Of a stretch of DNA of 64,000 nt, positions 15,154 to 28,162 are shown in pieces. Both the position numbers and the translations under genes were made by a program. Every line of letters begins with the position of its first letter. Positions within the stretch are counted from its first letter, which is position 1. Source of the stretch: Leptospira ainazelensis (lineage in GTDB: Bacteria > Spirochaetota > Leptospiria > Leptospirales > Leptospiraceae). The stretch is from assembly GCF_016918785.1 (NCBI RefSeq), contig NZ_JAFFPT010000055.1, forward strand, positions 62,001 to 126,000. Reading direction: 5' to 3'. The notes beneath the pieces were generated by a model. It saw only the letters and a list, made by a program, of their open reading frames with translations, was not told where the DNA came from and searched no databases.

Positions 15154-16827
15154 ATGCTAAGCATGGGTACACCAATGGAGAACATTTCTCCTTCCTTACA
15201 AAAGTCATTATTGTATTTTTCGGATCAGTCGATCGAAGCAATTGTAGTCTTGGATCGGGAATGGAAAACGATTTATTCCAATTCTAAATTTCAAAAACAC
15301 TGGTCAACACCCGAGTTTCGAATTTCGTTTGAAAAGTTAATCCCGATTTTAAGCGCTAAAAAAACTTGGGAAAAAGAATTCGATATTACTTCGATCTTAG
15401 AAGAGAACGGCATCGAATTTCCATTCTTCTCAAACAGCGATCTAAAACTTCATTTGACGATTCACGATTTAGAACATTCTTATATGATTCGCTTCAGACC
15501 GGAAGTTTCCATTCCTCCAAAAAAGGAATTCGATTCGAGTTATTTTGATAAGGTCACAAATCTTCCGAATAAAAAATACTTCTTAAAACACTTCCAAGAA
15601 CTTGTTTCGCAGAATTCTCGGAATATGGACGGACATTTTGTATTCTTAGTTTCCTTCACAAATCCGGACGCGGTCGCGTCGCAAGAGGAAAATTCTTATT
15701 TTGATTCGATTTCAGTTAAGGTTGCGGAGAGGTTAAAAAAATATCTCAATCCGAAGGATTCGGTTTTTAAGATCGAAGGTGATAACTTTTTGATTTCCTG
15801 CACACAGATCGATTCCGAGTCCAAAGCCGAGTGGTTCTGTGATTGTATCGTTCTTCTTTTTAATTTTCCTTTTTCTTACGGAGAAAGGGAATTTCATCTC
15901 AACGTCAATATAGGGTATTCGCGTTTTGAACCGGAATCCGGAAGCGATATGAATGCGATTCGGATCCTAAAGGAATCTCTGCACCGTTCTTTTATGATGG
16001 GACCGAATTCTCATTTCTACTATGATCGAAATGCGATCTCCGCGACTTCGGAAAAGGCGAAAATTGAGATCGATCTTCGAAAAGTATTAAACAGAAACGA
16101 ACTGGAAATTCACTTTCAACCGATCGTGAATATGAAAGAGAATCGGATTTTTTCGATGGAGACCCTGGTTCGCTGGAATCATCCCCAAAAGGGAAAACTG
16201 CTTCCGGGAAGTTTTATCACGATCGCGGAGAATTCCAGTTTTATCAAGACGATCGGAGAATGGATGATCTGGGAGACGTTTCGATATTACGAAAATTCAA
16301 TATTAGAATCCAAGAATATTTCCTTGTCTCTGAACATTTCCCCGAAACAACTGGGGGATAAGAATATCGTTCCGCTTCTTAAGGAGGCGAGCGCTTATTA
16401 TAAAATTCAACCCGATCGTATCATTCTGGAAATCATCGAAAATTCTTTCGATTCTTGTGAAACTCAAATCGGAAAAGTCGTAAACTCCTTGAGGGATTTC
16501 GGTTTTAAATTTGCTCTCGACGATTTCGGAAAGGGTTATTCTTCCTTGGGAAGATTGATTCATCTCCCGATCGACTACATCAAACTTGATAAAATTTTTC
16601 TTTTTAATTATTTCCAGACTTCTACAAGGACGATCATCACTTCCTTGGTCAATCTTGTTCAAGCGATGGGAAAATCGATCATCGTGGAAGGTGTGGAAAA
16701 TGAAACACAACACAATCTTCTGCAAGAGCTCAATTGCGATTTTGGGCAGGGTTATTTTTATTCTTATCCGTTGGAGATCCTACAAGCGGAAGAATTGGTC
16801 TTGAACGAGAAAATCTTTACGGTTTAA
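15154..16827 (+). CDS. PAS-GGDEF(degenerate)-EAL protein, probable c-di-GMP phosphodiesterase
   Basis: A 557-residue cytoplasmic signalling protein. An N-terminal PAS-like domain (residues 17-120) is followed by a GGDEF domain (about 130-285) that begins with V-T-N-L-P-N-K but has E-G-D-N-F in place of the GGDEF signature, so it should not synthesise c-di-GMP. The EAL domain (about 300-550) keeps the key acids: M-E-T-L-V-R-W (the EAL site, Ala changed to Thr), [26 protein letters not shown] and G-Q-G-Y. Phosphodiesterase activity is therefore likely, with the GGDEF part as sensor. The last twelve codons are repeated 177 bp downstream in a direct duplication. Confidence 0.9.
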   Translation: MLSMGTPMENISPSLQKSLLYFSDQSIEAIVVLDREWKTIYSNSKFQKHWSTPEFRISFEKLIPILSAKKTWEKEFDITSILEENGIEFPFFSNSDLKLHLTIHDLEHSYMIRFRPEVSIPPKKEFDSSYFDKVTNLPNKKYFLKHFQELVSQNSRNMDGHFVFLVSFTNPDAVASQEENSYFDSISVKVAERLKKYLNPKDSVFKIEGDNFLISCTQIDSESKAEWFCDCIVLLFNFPFSYGEREFHLNVNIGYSRFEPESGSDMNAIRILKESLHRSFMMGPNSHFYYDRNAISATSEKAKIEIDLRKVLNRNELEIHFQPIVNMKENRIFSMETLVRWNHPQKGKLLPGSFITIAENSSFIKTIGEWMIWETFRYYENSILESKNISLSLNISPKQLGDKNIVPLLKEASAYYKIQPDRIILEIIENSFDSCETQIGKVVNSLRDFGFKFALDDFGKGYSSLGRLIHLPIDYIKLDKIFLFNYFQTSTRTIITSLVNLVQAMGKSIIVEGVENETQHNLLQELNCDFGQGYFYSYPLEILQAEELVLNEKIFTV

Positions 16828-17127
16828 ATTCGGAGCCGCTTCCACTCGAACGATCTTTTGGTCCGACAAAGAAATTCTTTCGGTTCGGTTTCGCAGTTTT
16901 GTGAAGGATTCTTTTGTTTTGAACGTGAATTTTTGCGGGAACTCCCCACTTTTCAAAGGAGAACGGAAGAATTGGTTTTGAACGAGAAGATCTTTACGGT
17001 TTAAATTCGGAGCCGCTTCCACTCGAACGATCCTTTGGTCCGACAAAGAAATTCTTTCGGTTCGGTTTCGCAGTTTTGTGAAGGATTCTTTTGTTTTGAA
17101 CGGGAATTTTTGCGGGAACTCCCCACT
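16788..17127. repeat. direct duplication, two ~163-bp copies, period 177 bp
   Basis: 16788-16950 and 16965-17127 are nearly identical (about four mismatches by eye), separated by 14 bp. Each copy carries the last codons of the EAL gene with its TAA, a TTTGGTCCGACAAAG segment, and ends in a copy of the dispersed repeat (GCGGGAACTCCCC, cores at 16938 and 17115). The second copy's coding part has no gene before it. The duplication fills most of the 366-bp space before the convergent acyl-CoA dehydrogenase stop at 17194. Confidence 0.95.
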
Positions 17128-17193
17128 ACAGGAAAATTCCGACCTCAACCGGTAGACTCTTTTTACAAAAAGTCTACCGACCCCGCAAAAAAT

Positions 17194-18882
<1,689 letters not shown>

Positions 18883-19075
18883 AATATTCTCTCCCGATTC
18901 ACTATACTATTCTAATAGAAATATTTTTAAGTTTATTCTTTTTGAAATATCGATTTTAGGAAAGTATAACTCCGGCCCGGTTTACTAGCGAGCGAAAAAA
19001 GGAAGGAATCGGAAACGAACTAACGTGTTTTGATTTTAGAATTTCATAGATCTTTTTTTTTAAATAACAGCGATA

Positions 19076-21706
19076 TCAAATCGTTATTTCATCCAGAATT
19101 TGTTCCGAAAGTTGTATCGTAAGAATCTTATCTCTCAGCTTGGATAATAGATTCTGGTCTTCCAGCTTTGCCCCCTCGTAAGTTTGGAGATAAAAAGAAT
19201 CATACGCATAATCCGCGCTAGTCGAAACTCTCAAGTATCTGACCTTTAAATCAAGATGAAGAATGATCTGAAGAATCCTATAAACCAAACCGACCACGTC
19301 CGGCATTCTTACTTCCATGATAGTAACATCCGGAAGGTCTGAGTTGTAAAACATAACGGATCTATTTACTATACTTTCGGGTGTAGGTTTTCTTGGATTC
19401 CAATCCGCTCTCTGAAAGGCGATACTTTCTCTTTTTAGATTTCCGGATGCGATCGCTTTCAGCTTGGCTTCGATACGATCCATTCTTTCGGAGGGAAGAT
19501 TTCCCCCGCCCGCAGAATCGGTGACTTGAATCGAAGTGATCCAATATTCTCCGAGAGTATAACTTTTCATTCCTAAAAGGCTAAGCCCCTCGGAGGAAAC
19601 TGCACACGAAAGATCCAAAAGAATTTCCGGTTGATTTACGGTTACAACATCGATCGTGACAAAGGCGGGATCCTGCTCCGAATCAAAAATCAAACCCCTC
19701 GCCGCATCCTGTGCGAGCGTCCCGAGCGATTTAAAGTTTTTTAATATTTTACGATTGGAAACCGTGTTTAGGTAGGAAGAAGGAGTCACTTCGTTCGCAA
19801 ACTGGACGATCGATTTGGAAATATCTTCTTCCAAACCTTCTTTTCCCATCAGATATTTTTTTAAATTCTCGAGTTCCACGTCTCGATCCGGACCGACCTC
19901 TCCGAAATTTCCATTGGAATCGCTGATTAGATACGGAATCGTGTTTTGATAGAGAGTATTCAGAATCGAACTCTTCCAATTCGTAAGGACGCCGGAACCC
20001 ACCGACTTGGTATCAATTACCGTAAGAATATAAAGTTTTCTTAATCTTTCTCTATTACCCACGGTCCTCGCAAAATCAAAGACCAACTTCGGATCTCCAA
20101 TGTCCCTCTTGGAACTCAACTCGGACATAAGAGTGTGTTTTTCCACAAGAAAACGACAGAGATCGCGATCCTCTTCGCTAAGGCCTAGACGGTCTCCGAC
20201 GGAAGAGACGAGCTCCGCACCGTATTGGGAATGATCCCCTTCCTTTACTTTACCGGCGTCATGTAACAAAATCGCCAAAGCGAGAAGTTCTATCTTAGAA
20301 CATTCTTTGTAAGCCTTTTGCACTTCCACGTCTTGGAATTCTCCCTTATCGAGAAGATCCAATTCGTGCAAGATCAAAAGTGTGTGTTCGTCGACCGTAA
20401 ACTCGTGATGATAACTGAAGAGAGGAAAATTCGTACAAGCTCCGAACTCGGGAAGAATCGCACCCAATACTCCGGACTCGTGCATGAGTTTTAAAATTCT
20501 TCCCCTTTGAGAAGGAGTTCTTAGGATTTTTAAGAATTCATCGTTCACTTCCGGGGAATACTTGAAGTCGTCGTCCAAAAAATTGGAAGCGAAACGAAAT
20601 TCGTTGAGGAGAGTTCCCGAAACTTGAAGATCCTTTTCTTGAATCATTCGAAAAGAGATCATAACGTCGCGGTAGATCGTATGTGGGTTCGTAAAAAGAG
20701 TTCCAATGACGGGCGGAAAAACGGTTCTTCCGATTTTAAAAAAATGAAGATCCTCGTAAGGAAAACTTTCTCCTTCCGAACTTTTTCGCTTTTCGATGAT
20801 CGAGTCCAAGTAGGTACGAATGATGAAGTAGATATTCTTCTGATGTCCGTATAAGACGTACATAAACTTTTCCACCGAGGAAAGTTCAGTTTTTTTACCG
20901 AAGCCCAAATATTCCGCGACCTCTTGCTGAAGATTGAGATCGAGTCGATCCGTTTTCCGGGATGTGATGACGTGCATTGCTATCCGAGTTCTCAAAAGAA
21001 AATCGTAAGCTTCCTGCAAAAGTTGGATCTCCCCTCTTTGGAAAACGGGAAGAATCGAAAGGCCGCCCAAAGACGGAAGATTGCGAACCGATTTTTCCAT
21101 CCAAAACATATATTGAATGTCTCGAAGACCGCAGAGGTCGGATTTAAGATTCGGTTCGCTTAATAAAATAGGACGTTCTTCTTTGAGAAAGCGAGAGGAA
21201 AGAATTTCTTCTTTCGCCTGGTTATAATTTTTGGTTCTTTTTTCAGGAAGTTTTTCCAGAAAATCCGTTTTGAATTTTTCAAAGAGCGCTCGCGAACCCG
21301 CAAGGAAACGTGCGTCTAAAAACGCGTGATACGAAGACATGTCGTCGAGATATTGAAAACATTCCTTGATCGTTCTACAGGAATGTCCTACTTCTTTTCC
21401 GGAATCATAAAGATAAGTGTTGATCTTGGAGATTAAAGCTGCGAGTTTTTCCTCTTTGATTCCGTTGTGAAGATATAAAAGATCGATATCGGAATGAGGA
21501 GCCATTTCCATTCTTCCGTAACCGCCCATTGCAATGAGACAAATTTCATCGCCGGATTTGAATTCAACCCCGGAAGTTTCAAACTTGGAAAGGATAAACG
21601 AATCAACGATGTGAGTGAGCTGACGGGAAACCAGACGACCGCCGACGTTCTTACTTTTTTCCAGAAGTCTTTGAAAACTATAAGAGATATCTAATTGTAA
21701 GGGCAT
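19076..21706 (-). CDS. glnD: [protein-PII] uridylyltransferase / uridylyl-removing enzyme
   Basis: An 876-residue bifunctional nitrogen sensor that uridylylates PII proteins when glutamine is low and reverses this when it is high. The nucleotidyltransferase domain is marked by M-G-G-Y-G-R (60-65) and H-S-D-I-D-L-L (71-77); the central HD hydrolase by L-L-H-D-A-G-K near residue 481; two C-terminal ACT domains, which bind glutamine, begin near 672 (F-V-T-I-D-V-V) and 793 ([10 protein letters not shown]). Length matches GlnD of other bacteria (about 890). AGGA lies 7 bp before the ATG. No glnB, amtB or glnA is in the window, so it is an isolated gene. Confidence 0.95.
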   Translation of the reverse strand: MPLQLDISYSFQRLLEKSKNVGGRLVSRQLTHIVDSFILSKFETSGVEFKSGDEICLIAMGGYGRMEMAPHSDIDLLYLHNGIKEEKLAALISKINTYLYDSGKEVGHSCRTIKECFQYLDDMSSYHAFLDARFLAGSRALFEKFKTDFLEKLPEKRTKNYNQAKEEILSSRFLKEERPILLSEPNLKSDLCGLRDIQYMFWMEKSVRNLPSLGGLSILPVFQRGEIQLLQEAYDFLLRTRIAMHVITSRKTDRLDLNLQQEVAEYLGFGKKTELSSVEKFMYVLYGHQKNIYFIIRTYLDSIIEKRKSSEGESFPYEDLHFFKIGRTVFPPVIGTLFTNPHTIYRDVMISFRMIQEKDLQVSGTLLNEFRFASNFLDDDFKYSPEVNDEFLKILRTPSQRGRILKLMHESGVLGAILPEFGACTNFPLFSYHHEFTVDEHTLLILHELDLLDKGEFQDVEVQKAYKECSKIELLALAILLHDAGKVKEGDHSQYGAELVSSVGDRLGLSEEDRDLCRFLVEKHTLMSELSSKRDIGDPKLVFDFARTVGNRERLRKLYILTVIDTKSVGSGVLTNWKSSILNTLYQNTIPYLISDSNGNFGEVGPDRDVELENLKKYLMGKEGLEEDISKSIVQFANEVTPSSYLNTVSNRKILKNFKSLGTLAQDAARGLIFDSEQDPAFVTIDVVTVNQPEILLDLSCAVSSEGLSLLGMKSYTLGEYWITSIQVTDSAGGGNLPSERMDRIEAKLKAIASGNLKRESIAFQRADWNPRKPTPESIVNRSVMFYNSDLPDVTIMEVRMPDVVGLVYRILQIILHLDLKVRYLRVSTSADYAYDSFYLQTYEGAKLEDQNLLSKLRDKILTIQLSEQILDEITI

Positions 21707-22222
21707 CTAAATTCCTAAAAATAAATTCAATTTCAGCCGGTTCAATCTGCTACGAGTTCCGATTCCTCTCAAGAGTTGCTTCGATTCCGTAAATCTTTTT
21801 TTGACCCCGACAAATTTGGTCCGACAAAGTTTCTCGCTAAAAAATGGCTTGTCACCGAATGAAAATCTATCGCCAAGAAAAATGATAACCTTATCTACGA
21901 ACGAATTCAGTCTGGAGAAAAATCTGTCGTAACAACGACAAACCCGTAAAAGCCGCGCGCCCCACCCTAACCTTGGGTGGAGGGGAGCGGTGGTGGGAAA
22001 ACTCGGGAGACTTTTCTCTATCATAAAATCATAATTTTGCAAGTAAAAAGTCTCCTTGCCCTCTTTGTGGGAATTCCCACAAAAACTTTGCAATTGGATC
22101 GTTCTCATCCCTTATACGATTCTTCAAGACGTGAGTAAGAATTACGGAAAAATTAAACTTACGCGAACCTCAGCAACATTTGATTTTACCACAACCCTCT
22201 TTAGAAAGCTCTTTGATTTTTC
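21707..22222. other. intergenic with palindrome and GC-rich element, no gene seen
   Basis: A 516-bp space between glnD and metG, both on the minus strand. At 22064-22083 a perfect 20-bp palindrome centred on GGGAATTCCC is a symmetrical variant of the dispersed repeat. At about 21955-22000 a GC-rich stretch holds CCACCC TAACCTT GGGTGG, a 6-bp hairpin unlike the surrounding AT-rich sequence. TTTGGTCCGACAAAG at 21818-21832 recurs in both copies of the duplication at 16.8-17.1 kb. A 133-codon frame on the minus strand runs through these repeats and is judged non-coding. Confidence 0.6.
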
Positions 22223-24313
22223 TTATTTTAACTTATCCCCGGGTTTTGCGTCTTTGTGAGGAACAAACAAACTCAAAGACTCCCCTTCACCGGACGCGAG
22301 GAGCATCGCTTCCGAAATGCCGAATTTCATTTTTCTCGGTTTGAGATTGGCCACGACTACCACCTTCAAACCTTTTAGATCTTCCGGTTGATAAGCGACT
22401 TTGATTCCCGCAAAAACGTTTTTGATTCCCAGTTCTCCGAGATCCACTTTCACGTTGATAAGTTTGTCCGCACCTTCGACCGGCCCCGCTTCTACGATTT
22501 GACCGACTCTCAATTCGACCTTTGCGAGATCTTCGATCGAAATTTCAAGTTTTTCCTCGGCAGGCGCCGCGTTCGCCGCCTTGGTTTCTTCTTCTTTTTT
22601 GGAATGTTCAGTTACGGATTGTTTGTTTTCTTCTAACATTGAGTTGATCGCCTTTTCATCCACACGTTTTGTGATCATCTCGTACGGATTTACTTTCGTT
22701 TTTTCTAATGCGTTAAATTCTTCTAAATCTTTAAACTTCGGCGTTTCTTTCAATCCGAGCAAAGCGTAGATTTTTTCGGAAACCTTCGGAACGATCGGAT
22801 ACAGATAAACGGCGAGAATTCGACTCGCGTTTAAGACGGTAGTCACGACTTCACGGGTCTTTTCCGGATTCTCCTTGATCAATTTCCAAGGAGCGTTGTC
22901 GTTCACATAACGATTGACCGTGTCTCCCAGACGAGTAATTTCCCTCATCACCCTTGCGTAATTTTTTTGTTCGTATGCAGTTTTTATAATATCTTGAACC
23001 GATTGTTCGCCGGTTCCAACCTTGATCGGTTGACGGAGCAATTCGTTTAACAATTCTTTTCCGTCAGGAGGAAGAATTCCCAAAGTCCGATCCAACTGAT
23101 CCAAAATACTCGTGGAAATTCTGGAAACAAGATTGACCAGATTTCCGACGAGATCGGAATTCACCCGTGCCGCGTAATCGTCAAAGGAAAGATCCAGGTC
23201 GTCCATCCCCGGGCTCAACTTTCCTGCGAGATAAAATCGAAGGTGCTCCGGATCCAGATATTTTGCGTAAGTGCCCGCATTGATAAACGTTCCGCGGGAC
23301 TTGGACATCTTCTCTCCATTGACGGTGATAAATCCGTGAACGTGAACATTCTTCGGAGTTTGATAACCGCTTCCGTGTAACATCGCGGGCCAAAATAAAG
23401 CATGAAAGTATAATATATCTTTTCCGATAAAGTGAACGATCTCCGCGTTCTCATCCTTCCAATAAGAATCGAACTTCTTCCAATCTCCTTTGAAAAAATT
23501 TAAAGAAGAAGCCATGTAGCCGATCGGTGCGTCCAGCCAAACGTAAAAGTATTTATTCTTTTCTTCCGGGATTTCGAAACCGAAGTAAGGTCCGTCTCGG
23601 GAAATGTCCCACTGTTGCAGACCGGCTTCGAACCATTCTTTCAATTTTTTTTGAACACCTTCGGTTACGTGATTTCCGGCTTCGATCCATTCTTTTAAGA
23701 ATTCTTGAAAGTCTTCCAATTTAAAAAAGATATGATCCGAATTCTTAAGAACCGGAGCCGTTCCGCAGAGAGCGCAGTGAGAATCGATCAAGTCTTTCGG
23801 ACTATAAGTTTTACCGCACACTTCGCAGTTGTCCCCGTATTGATCCTTGGATTTACAATTGGGACAAGTACCTTTGATAAAACGATCGGGAAGAAACATC
23901 TGATCGTGTTCGCAATAGGATTGTTCTATTCCTCTTCGAGCGATATGACCTTTTTTTTTGAGTTCTAAATAAATTTTTTCCGAAATAACTTTATTCTCAT
24001 CCGAGTTTGTGGAATAATAATTATCGTATTGAACTCCGAACGCGCTCAGATCCCGAAAGTGTTCTTTTTGAACTCTTTCGATCAGTTCTTCAGGAGTAAT
24101 TCCTTCTTTCCGAGCCGCAAGCATTACCGGAGTGCCGTGCGTATCGTCCGCACAGAAAAAATAACATTCGTTTCCGTTGGCTTTTTGAAAACGAACCCAA
24201 ATATCCGTTTGAATACCTTCCAACACGTGCCCTAGGTGGATCGGGCCGTTCGCATAGGGAAGCGCCGATGTAACCAATATCTTTCTTGGGTTTTTATTAA
24301 GAGAAGAGTTCAC
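22223..24313 (-). CDS. metG: methionyl-tRNA synthetase
   Basis: A 696-residue class I aminoacyl-tRNA synthetase that charges tRNA-Met. The HIGH-type signature is A-N-G-P-I-H-L-G-H (residues 20-28) and the KMSKS loop is K-M-S-K-S-R-G near residue 335. A zinc knuckle (C-P-N-C, C-E-V-C and a later C-A-L-C) lies around residues 140-185. The C-terminal 110 residues are a Trbp111/EMAP-type tRNA-binding domain beginning V-E-L-R-V-G-Q-I-V-E-A-G, joined through a Glu/Ala-rich linker, as in dimeric MetRS. The gene is complete and stands alone. Confidence 0.98.
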   Translation of the reverse strand: MNSSLNKNPRKILVTSALPYANGPIHLGHVLEGIQTDIWVRFQKANGNECYFFCADDTHGTPVMLAARKEGITPEELIERVQKEHFRDLSAFGVQYDNYYSTNSDENKVISEKIYLELKKKGHIARRGIEQSYCEHDQMFLPDRFIKGTCPNCKSKDQYGDNCEVCGKTYSPKDLIDSHCALCGTAPVLKNSDHIFFKLEDFQEFLKEWIEAGNHVTEGVQKKLKEWFEAGLQQWDISRDGPYFGFEIPEEKNKYFYVWLDAPIGYMASSLNFFKGDWKKFDSYWKDENAEIVHFIGKDILYFHALFWPAMLHGSGYQTPKNVHVHGFITVNGEKMSKSRGTFINAGTYAKYLDPEHLRFYLAGKLSPGMDDLDLSFDDYAARVNSDLVGNLVNLVSRISTSILDQLDRTLGILPPDGKELLNELLRQPIKVGTGEQSVQDIIKTAYEQKNYARVMREITRLGDTVNRYVNDNAPWKLIKENPEKTREVVTTVLNASRILAVYLYPIVPKVSEKIYALLGLKETPKFKDLEEFNALEKTKVNPYEMITKRVDEKAINSMLEENKQSVTEHSKKEEETKAANAAPAEEKLEISIEDLAKVELRVGQIVEAGPVEGADKLINVKVDLGELGIKNVFAGIKVAYQPEDLKGLKVVVVANLKPRKMKFGISEAMLLASGEGESLSLFVPHKDAKPGDKLK

Positions 24314-24327
24314 AAAAGTCAGGTTCC

Positions 24328-24361
<34 letters not shown>

Positions 24362-24423
24362 AGTTTTTCATTGCAAATCCAATGGTTAGGATAGAATTTT
24401 CTGAAAACCTGGAGGAACTCCCG

Positions 24424-24933
24424 ATGCCAATGGAGAATCTTTCATCCCTTGCAAGCAAAGTCCTGCCGGGGCATGAATTCTATGAAAAGTTCAGAGAAGA
24501 ATTAGACCCCGAACAAGAAATCTTTCATCTGAAGATGAATTATGCCAAGGTCCTCGTCAGTGTTTGGTCTTATTCCTGCATGGCGGACGGAATCTTTCAT
24601 CAAAAAGAAGGAAGTCTCGTCGGTCAGATGGTAAAAGCTCTCTTTGAAGAAGGTTGTATCTTCTTCGATCATCAAGCGGAAAAAACTTCCATCATCAGCG
24701 AACTATCCGATGTGTTTGAAAATCCTCTCCCAGTAAAAACGATCCGCAATTTTTCGGAAGGAAATCCGATCATGGCTGCTGGTTTTTACGAAGACGCCTG
24801 CGTGATCGTTTCGATGGACGGTGCGCTTACAAAAAAGGAAAGAGAATTTTTAGACGATCTATCGAAGGAACTCGAGATATCTTCCATGGATAAGAAGAAT
24901 ATCGAAAATCGAATTCTTGAGAAAAAGAAGTAA
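24424..24933 (+). CDS. TerB-like domain protein
   Basis: A 169-residue helical protein. The C-terminal segment [19 protein letters not shown], together with an earlier [14 protein letters not shown], follows the pattern of TerB/DUF533-like proteins, in which D-G-x-x-x-x-x-E repeats bind metal or partners. The start at 24424 is chosen because GGAGG lies 8 bp upstream; the frame is open to an ATG at 24382 that has no ribosome site. It is divergent from metG. Its function is unknown. Confidence 0.65.
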   Translation: MPMENLSSLASKVLPGHEFYEKFREELDPEQEIFHLKMNYAKVLVSVWSYSCMADGIFHQKEGSLVGQMVKALFEEGCIFFDHQAEKTSIISELSDVFENPLPVKTIRNFSEGNPIMAAGFYEDACVIVSMDGALTKKEREFLDDLSKELEISSMDKKNIENRILEKKK

Positions 24934-24995
24934 ATCCGTCTTTTGAAACAGAACCGTTTCCTACAGATCTTATTCTTTTTTCCCGGAGAATCGTT

Positions 24996-25958
24996 ATGAT
25001 CGGCTGGGTCTGGGAAACGTTATTCTATCTTTTGATCTTTTACGCCGGGCTTCAGTTCCTGATGTCGGGTCCGGTCATTCAACTTCTCGTTAACTTTTTT
25101 TCCTTTCGGCATTTCAAATTCAAATGGACCTCTTCGGGAATTCTTCTGCCGGTTTTTTACGTCCTATCCAAAAACTGTACGATAGAATTTCCGGGAATTC
25201 TCAAAACCGATCAGGTTTACACGAGAATCTCCTCTTTGAATTTTCAGATCGATTTTTTTTCCTTATTCAAAGGCAAGCTTAGAATTCCCTCTTCTTACTT
25301 TGGAAACTTCCACATGGATTATACGAACATCGTCAGTCCTCATAAAAAAATAGGACTGATGCCGAAACGTGGAAGAATCATATTCCAAAATATGAAAATA
25401 GAAAACGGATCGATCTCGATCGTAGATAAAACTCTTACACCCACGTATTCGATTCAGCTCAGAGACATCGCGATCGAAGGCGGATATATGGATTCGGGTT
25501 CTCCGCTCGAACTTCTTTTTAGGACAAAAAGCGGCTCTTGCAGACTCGGAAAAAGGGGAAATCTTAGAATCGGCGTTTTGGCCGGAGAAACGAGGGGTTT
25601 TCTATCGTTAAGCGACATCACCTGGTCCGAACTCGCCGGTCTGCAAGTGATTCCTCTTCCCTTTCTCAAAAATCGAGTTCAGATCTACGTTGAATTCAAA
25701 CATATAAACGAAGATCAGACTTCCGTAGAAGGAACTCTGATCCATTTTGCGCCGAACTCGAACGACAAACCGGAACAAAGTTATCCGTTTCAATTTGTGA
25801 TCGATTGGAAAAATTACAATCTTCCTTTCGACCTCGCGCTTCGAGAATTGATCTTAGAATTATTTTTAAAAATCAAACTCAAAGGTGTGATGACAAGAAC
25901 GATCCAGAGCGTTGCCAAAGGACTTTATGCGATCATCGGTAGAAATCGGAAACGTTAG
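24996..25958 (+). CDS. membrane-anchored protein, AsmA/DUF748-like
   Basis: A 320-residue protein with one N-terminal hydrophobic segment (residues 5-34) and a long beta-rich remainder: alternating short strands such as [17 protein letters not shown] and I-A-I-E-G-G-Y-M-D. This pattern is typical of AsmA/DUF748 and related lipid-transfer proteins of the cell envelope. GGAG 8 bp before the ATG supports the start. It lies 62 bp after the TerB-like gene on the same strand and may share its transcript. No enzyme motif is seen, and the family call is tentative. Confidence 0.5.
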   Translation: MIGWVWETLFYLLIFYAGLQFLMSGPVIQLLVNFFSFRHFKFKWTSSGILLPVFYVLSKNCTIEFPGILKTDQVYTRISSLNFQIDFFSLFKGKLRIPSSYFGNFHMDYTNIVSPHKKIGLMPKRGRIIFQNMKIENGSISIVDKTLTPTYSIQLRDIAIEGGYMDSGSPLELLFRTKSGSCRLGKRGNLRIGVLAGETRGFLSLSDITWSELAGLQVIPLPFLKNRVQIYVEFKHINEDQTSVEGTLIHFAPNSNDKPEQSYPFQFVIDWKNYNLPFDLALRELILELFLKIKLKGVMTRTIQSVAKGLYAIIGRNRKR

Positions 25959-26704
<746 letters not shown>

Positions 26705-27907
26705 TTATTGTTCGATACAAAGCGAGAGTTTATTTCCCGTAGTACACGGTATTAAAGTGGATCCATCGCCGGCCAATCCGTTACCGGAGGCACTATTCGT
26801 CCAGTCGTCGCAGTTATTGGGACTGATAGTCCAATCCGTATTAAAGCCGGACCAGAAATTCGCAGGAGCATCCCCGGTGCTGTTGTAAAGCGTATTGTAG
26901 GCCATATAGCCGTTGTTATCCGAAGTTGCAATAAAGGCATTGTTATCGGCGCGGTAGTATTTTGTATTCTTCGCGATGGGCCAATCGGCATTTCCCGGAA
27001 CCCGCGTTGCAACTCCCGCCAAAATCTTAGAACTGATCCCCGAATAACCGATACAAGCCGAATCACCGCCGTTGATCCCGAAGGAACCCCCGCCGTATTG
27101 CATATTCCCCGCAGACGGTCTGGTCACGGATACGATCCTTTTATCGTTGTTGAGAATTTTTATCGTAAAAGAAACCGCCAGATTGGAAGGAGTCACTGCA
27201 ACATTCAAAGTATAGGTTTTATCAAAATAATCCGAAGCGGCAGAAGGAGTTAAATCGCTGGCGATCACAGAAATCGAATCCGGATTTGCAAAGTTCATAT
27301 CGTAATTCTCCGGACCCGGACTAAAATGATCGATGGTCGCAGTCGTGGAAAGGCCGACGTGAGCGACTGGATCGTTTGGTCCGGTCGGACCGCTGAGGGA
27401 AACATCGAAATTCAGCGCGGTTCCATTCTCCTTGATTTCGATCGTATCGCCTGGAATTTTCCCGTTGATCAAAACCGTCGAACAATAGACAACAAGATTC
27501 GAAACATCGGAGACGACGCTTCCGGAAGGATTCTCAGTCGTATCGGAATAAATTTTACAAGAATGATTGGGAGCGGAAGAATTCACACTCAACTGATACG
27601 TTTTGTTTTGAGGAACACGGTTTGCAAATTGAAATCCTCCATTCGCGGAGACGGGAAGAATTTCTTCGTTCAACTGAATTTGAACGGTTCCGGATTTTAA
27701 ACCTTGCAAGGTTCCGCTGAATTGAAAAGCGGGAACAGAAGAAACGGCAGAAGATGAGATAGAGGCATTCTCCGCTACCTCTTGCACCAATGTGATTAAG
27801 GCGCCGCTTGGGCCATCTAGAGAAAAACGATTTGCTTGAGCGCAGGTAATCAAAGCGCTTGAAAGGAACATTAATACCGCAAAATTATAAAATGATATTC
27901 GCTTCAT
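26705..27907 (-). CDS. lipoprotein with C-terminal DUF1554 lectin-like domain
   Basis: A 400-residue surface lipoprotein. The signal peptide ends in the lipobox L-I-T-C (Cys22). The middle holds beta-sandwich regions, including a Calx-beta-like stretch with I-E-I-K-E-N-G-T-A-L-N-F and V-S-F-T-I-K-I-L-N-N-D. The last 140 residues match DUF1554, a C-type-lectin-like fold frequent in Leptospira surface proteins: G-N-A-D-W-P-I-A-K-N-T-K-Y-Y-R, N-F-W-S-G-F-N-T-D-W, C-D-D-W-T and the final L-C-I-E-Q. Ligand unknown. It follows the membrane AraC gene on the same strand, with a long inverted repeat between them. Confidence 0.85.
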   Translation of the reverse strand: MKRISFYNFAVLMFLSSALITCAQANRFSLDGPSGALITLVQEVAENASISSSAVSSVPAFQFSGTLQGLKSGTVQIQLNEEILPVSANGGFQFANRVPQNKTYQLSVNSSAPNHSCKIYSDTTENPSGSVVSDVSNLVVYCSTVLINGKIPGDTIEIKENGTALNFDVSLSGPTGPNDPVAHVGLSTTATIDHFSPGPENYDMNFANPDSISVIASDLTPSAASDYFDKTYTLNVAVTPSNLAVSFTIKILNNDKRIVSVTRPSAGNMQYGGGSFGINGGDSACIGYSGISSKILAGVATRVPGNADWPIAKNTKYYRADNNAFIATSDNNGYMAYNTLYNSTGDAPANFWSGFNTDWTISPNNCDDWTNSASGNGLAGDGSTLIPCTTGNKLSLCIEQ

Positions 27908-28039
27908 GGGTTCGTTTGTTTCTATCTAAACTTGATTCGCTGATAGACACTTAACTTTATAATTTTTTGAATTCTTTTTCATTTTCAGAATCATCTTCTT
28001 TATAGGAAAGAAAAATTTGCTTAGAATTCACCACTTCTC

Positions 28040-28087
28040 CTATTTTTTCAGAGCGAATTTCAGATAAAACCCACTCTGAAAAAATAG
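28040..28087. terminator. perfect 14-bp inverted repeat between two minus-strand genes
   Basis: CTATTTTTTCAGAG (28040-28053) and CTCTGAAAAAATAG (28074-28087) are perfect inverted copies with a 20-bp loop. On the minus strand this follows the AraC gene stop by about 75 bp and has T-rich arms. It may end that transcript or serve as a binding site for the next gene; the sequence alone does not decide. Confidence 0.5.
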
Positions 28088-28162
28088 ACTTGAGAATCGT
28101 GGAAATCGATCATTTTCGGATTCTTCTTGGATCGATCAAATCAAAGGAGAATCCGAATCATC

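Noticed and set aside
16780..17148. 122-codon minus-strand gene with an internal duplicated segment
   Set aside because: It is the opposite strand of the nucleotide duplication and has no start signal or family.
21707..22108. 133-codon minus-strand gene between glnD and metG
   Set aside because: It runs through a palindrome and a GC-rich repeat, has odd composition and matches no family.
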